Positions 20,653 to 21,777 of a stretch of DNA of 21,777 nt are shown here, piece after piece (positions within the stretch are counted from its first letter, which is position 1; every line of letters starts with the position of its first letter). This DNA comes from DAOMFM01 sp035429825 (GTDB lineage: Bacteria > Acidobacteriota > Blastocatellia > UBA7656 > JADIYM01), in NCBI GenBank assembly GCA_044224215.1, contig JBGAKX010000079.1:1-21777 (forward strand), given 5' to 3'. The notes beneath the pieces were generated by a model. That model saw only the letters and a program-made list of their open reading frames with translations. It was not told the DNA's origin and did not search any database. Made by a program: the position numbers and the translations under genes.

Positions 20653-21777
20653 ATGGAGCTTTACGGTTGCAACCTGATTGGATACTCCTCATCTCGAGAG
20701 GGACCTGCGGTCATCCACGGTGTGAACCCCGGAACCGGCGAAATTCTCGAACCGCCGTTTCATGAAGCGTCCGTTGAAGAGATCGATCGCGCTGCTCGCT
20801 CTGCGGCTCGTGCCTTCTCCGCCTTCTCTGCGTCATTGCGGTCGGATTTTCTGCGCCGAATCGCCGCGAACATCCACGCGCTCGGCGACGAGCTGATCGA
20901 ACGCGCGTCGGATGAAACCGGGCTTCCCACGGTTCGTCTTCAAGGCGAACGCGGGCGAACAGTCGCGCAGATCGAGATGTTCGCCGCGCTCATCGACGAA
21001 GGCTCGTGGGTGGACGCGCGGATCGATCGCGCGATGCCGGACAGGCAGCCGTTGCCGCGCCCCGACATCCGCCGGATGCTGGTGCCGCTCGGGCCGGTCG
21101 CGGTGTTCGGCGCGTCGAACTTCCCGCTCGCGTTCTCGGTTGCAGGCGGAGACACGATCTCGGCGCTCGCCGCCGGGTGCGCGGTCGTCGTCAAGGCGCA
21201 TCCGGCGCACCCCGGCACGTCGGAGCTCGTCGGCCGCGCGATCGTCGAGGCTGCGCGCGAGACGGGCATGCCCGAAGGCGTGTTCTCGATGGTCCACGGC
21301 GCGTCGCACGCGACGGGGCTCGCGCTCGTGACGCATCCGGCGATCTGCGCCGTCGGGTTTACGGGCTCGCTCGGCGGCGGGCGCGCGCTGTTCGACGCGG
21401 CGTGCCGTCGTCCGCAACCGATCCCGGTCTACGCCGAGATGGGATCGTCGAACCCGGTCTTCGTACTGCCGGGAGCGCTCGCGACGCGCGGCGCCGAGAT
21501 CGCCAAGGGACTCGCGGCGTCGGTGATGCTCGGCGCGGGCCAGTTCTGCACGAACCCCGGCGTGACGGTCGTCGATCGGTCGGACGCCGCGGAGGTCCTG
21601 CTGTCGGCCGTCGGGGACGCGATCGCGGCCGGGAACGCCGGAACGATGGTCACCGCGGGAATCAAGAGCGCGTACGACACGGGCGTCATCGCTGCCGAGA
21701 ACGTCGATGGCGTCGCGGTGACCGCACGCTCGGAGTCGTCCGGGTTACCTGCCGCGCCGGAAGCCGCGTTGCTCGTC
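20653..21777 (+). CDS. Aldehyde dehydrogenase (2,5-dioxovalerate/ketoglutaric semialdehyde type), cut by window end
   Basis: The first 375 residues of an NAD(P)-dependent aldehyde dehydrogenase; the frame is open to the last base. ATG at 20653 with AAGGAG four bases upstream. The nucleotide-binding region reads FGASNFPLAFSVAGGDTISA and VVVKAHPAHPGTSE, then VGFTGSLGGGRAL, the general base Glu262 in AEMGSSNP and the catalytic Cys299 in GAGQFCTNPG. The GASNFPLAFSVAGGDT and AHPAHPGTSE words are typical of alpha-ketoglutaric semialdehyde dehydrogenases of sugar-acid and hydroxyproline catabolism rather than of betaine aldehyde dehydrogenases. That specificity is inferred from motif resemblance. 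Confidence 0.88.
   Translation, partial: MELYGCNLIGYSSSREGPAVIHGVNPGTGEILEPPFHEASVEEIDRAARSAARAFSAFSASLRSDFLRRIAANIHALGDELIERASDETGLPTVRLQGERGRTVAQIEMFAALIDEGSWVDARIDRAMPDRQPLPRPDIRRMLVPLGPVAVFGASNFPLAFSVAGGDTISALAAGCAVVVKAHPAHPGTSELVGRAIVEAARETGMPEGVFSMVHGASHATGLALVTHPAICAVGFTGSLGGGRALFDAACRRPQPIPVYAEMGSSNPVFVLPGALATRGAEIAKGLAASVMLGAGQFCTNPGVTVVDRSDAAEVLLSAVGDAIAAGNAGTMVTAGIKSAYDTGVIAAENVDGVAVTARSESSGLPAAPEAALLV

Overview
The window is high-GC bacterial chromosome with strong G/C third-codon preference. It carries many secreted proteins of soil-type bacteria: amidohydrolases, a DUF885 peptidase, and BNR- and WG-repeat proteins. Intergenic gaps are dotted with palindromic repeats built on CGCAAAGACGC and GCAGATNAACGC. 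This fits an uncultured Acidobacteriota such as Vicinamibacteria, but that placement is inference from style, since no marker gene is present.

Left part (1-9169). A REPIN-like inverted pair lies beside an EVE-domain gene. Next comes a leftward three-gene operon of signal-peptide amidohydrolases with 4-bp overlaps; only the middle one keeps its metal ligands. A flavin oxidoreductase of the Old Yellow Enzyme family is divergent from an NCS2-type permease. The permease is followed by a degenerate tandem array of ten units with a period of about 20.4 bp.

Centre (9170-14415), the notable region. On the minus strand a good sigma-70-type promoter (14387-14415) faces a structured leader of about 660 nt. 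Then come 29 recognisable tRNA genes plus a 44-nt anticodon-less mini-tRNA, and finally rtcB, an RNA ligase of the E. coli length class with its catalytic His at residue 337. A frameshifted HNH-endonuclease gene is embedded in the array. The tRNAs have 28 different anticodons (only CAT occurs twice) and cover 19 amino acids; an Ile anticodon is missing unless one CAT tRNA is a lysidine-type tRNA-Ile. Many identity elements are intact: G3:U70 in Ala, G-1:C73 in His, C1xA72 in the initiator-like tRNA, and the long arm in Tyr, Ser and two of the Leu. Several other features are deviant: C33 instead of U33 in four tRNAs, a swapped C19-G56 tertiary pair in two Arg tRNAs, a Leu(TAA) without its long arm, and several single-base lesions. 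rtcB starts 36 bp after the last tRNA with its own ribosome binding site, so the array and the ligase look like one transcription unit. My hypothesis is a self-contained tRNA replacement and repair cassette, for example against anticodon nucleases that leave the 2',3'-cyclic phosphate and 5'-OH ends RtcB rejoins. A decaying mobile tRNA island is the main alternative.

Right part (14416-21777). This holds a secreted protein with two dimeric alpha/beta-barrel-like halves, a small DUF3828-like secreted protein, a WG-repeat protein, a secreted BNR-type beta-propeller, a DUF885 metallopeptidase-like protein, and an aldehyde dehydrogenase that runs off the window end. These look like ordinary chromosomal genes. 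Two of the four CGCAAAGACGC palindromes lie in this part.
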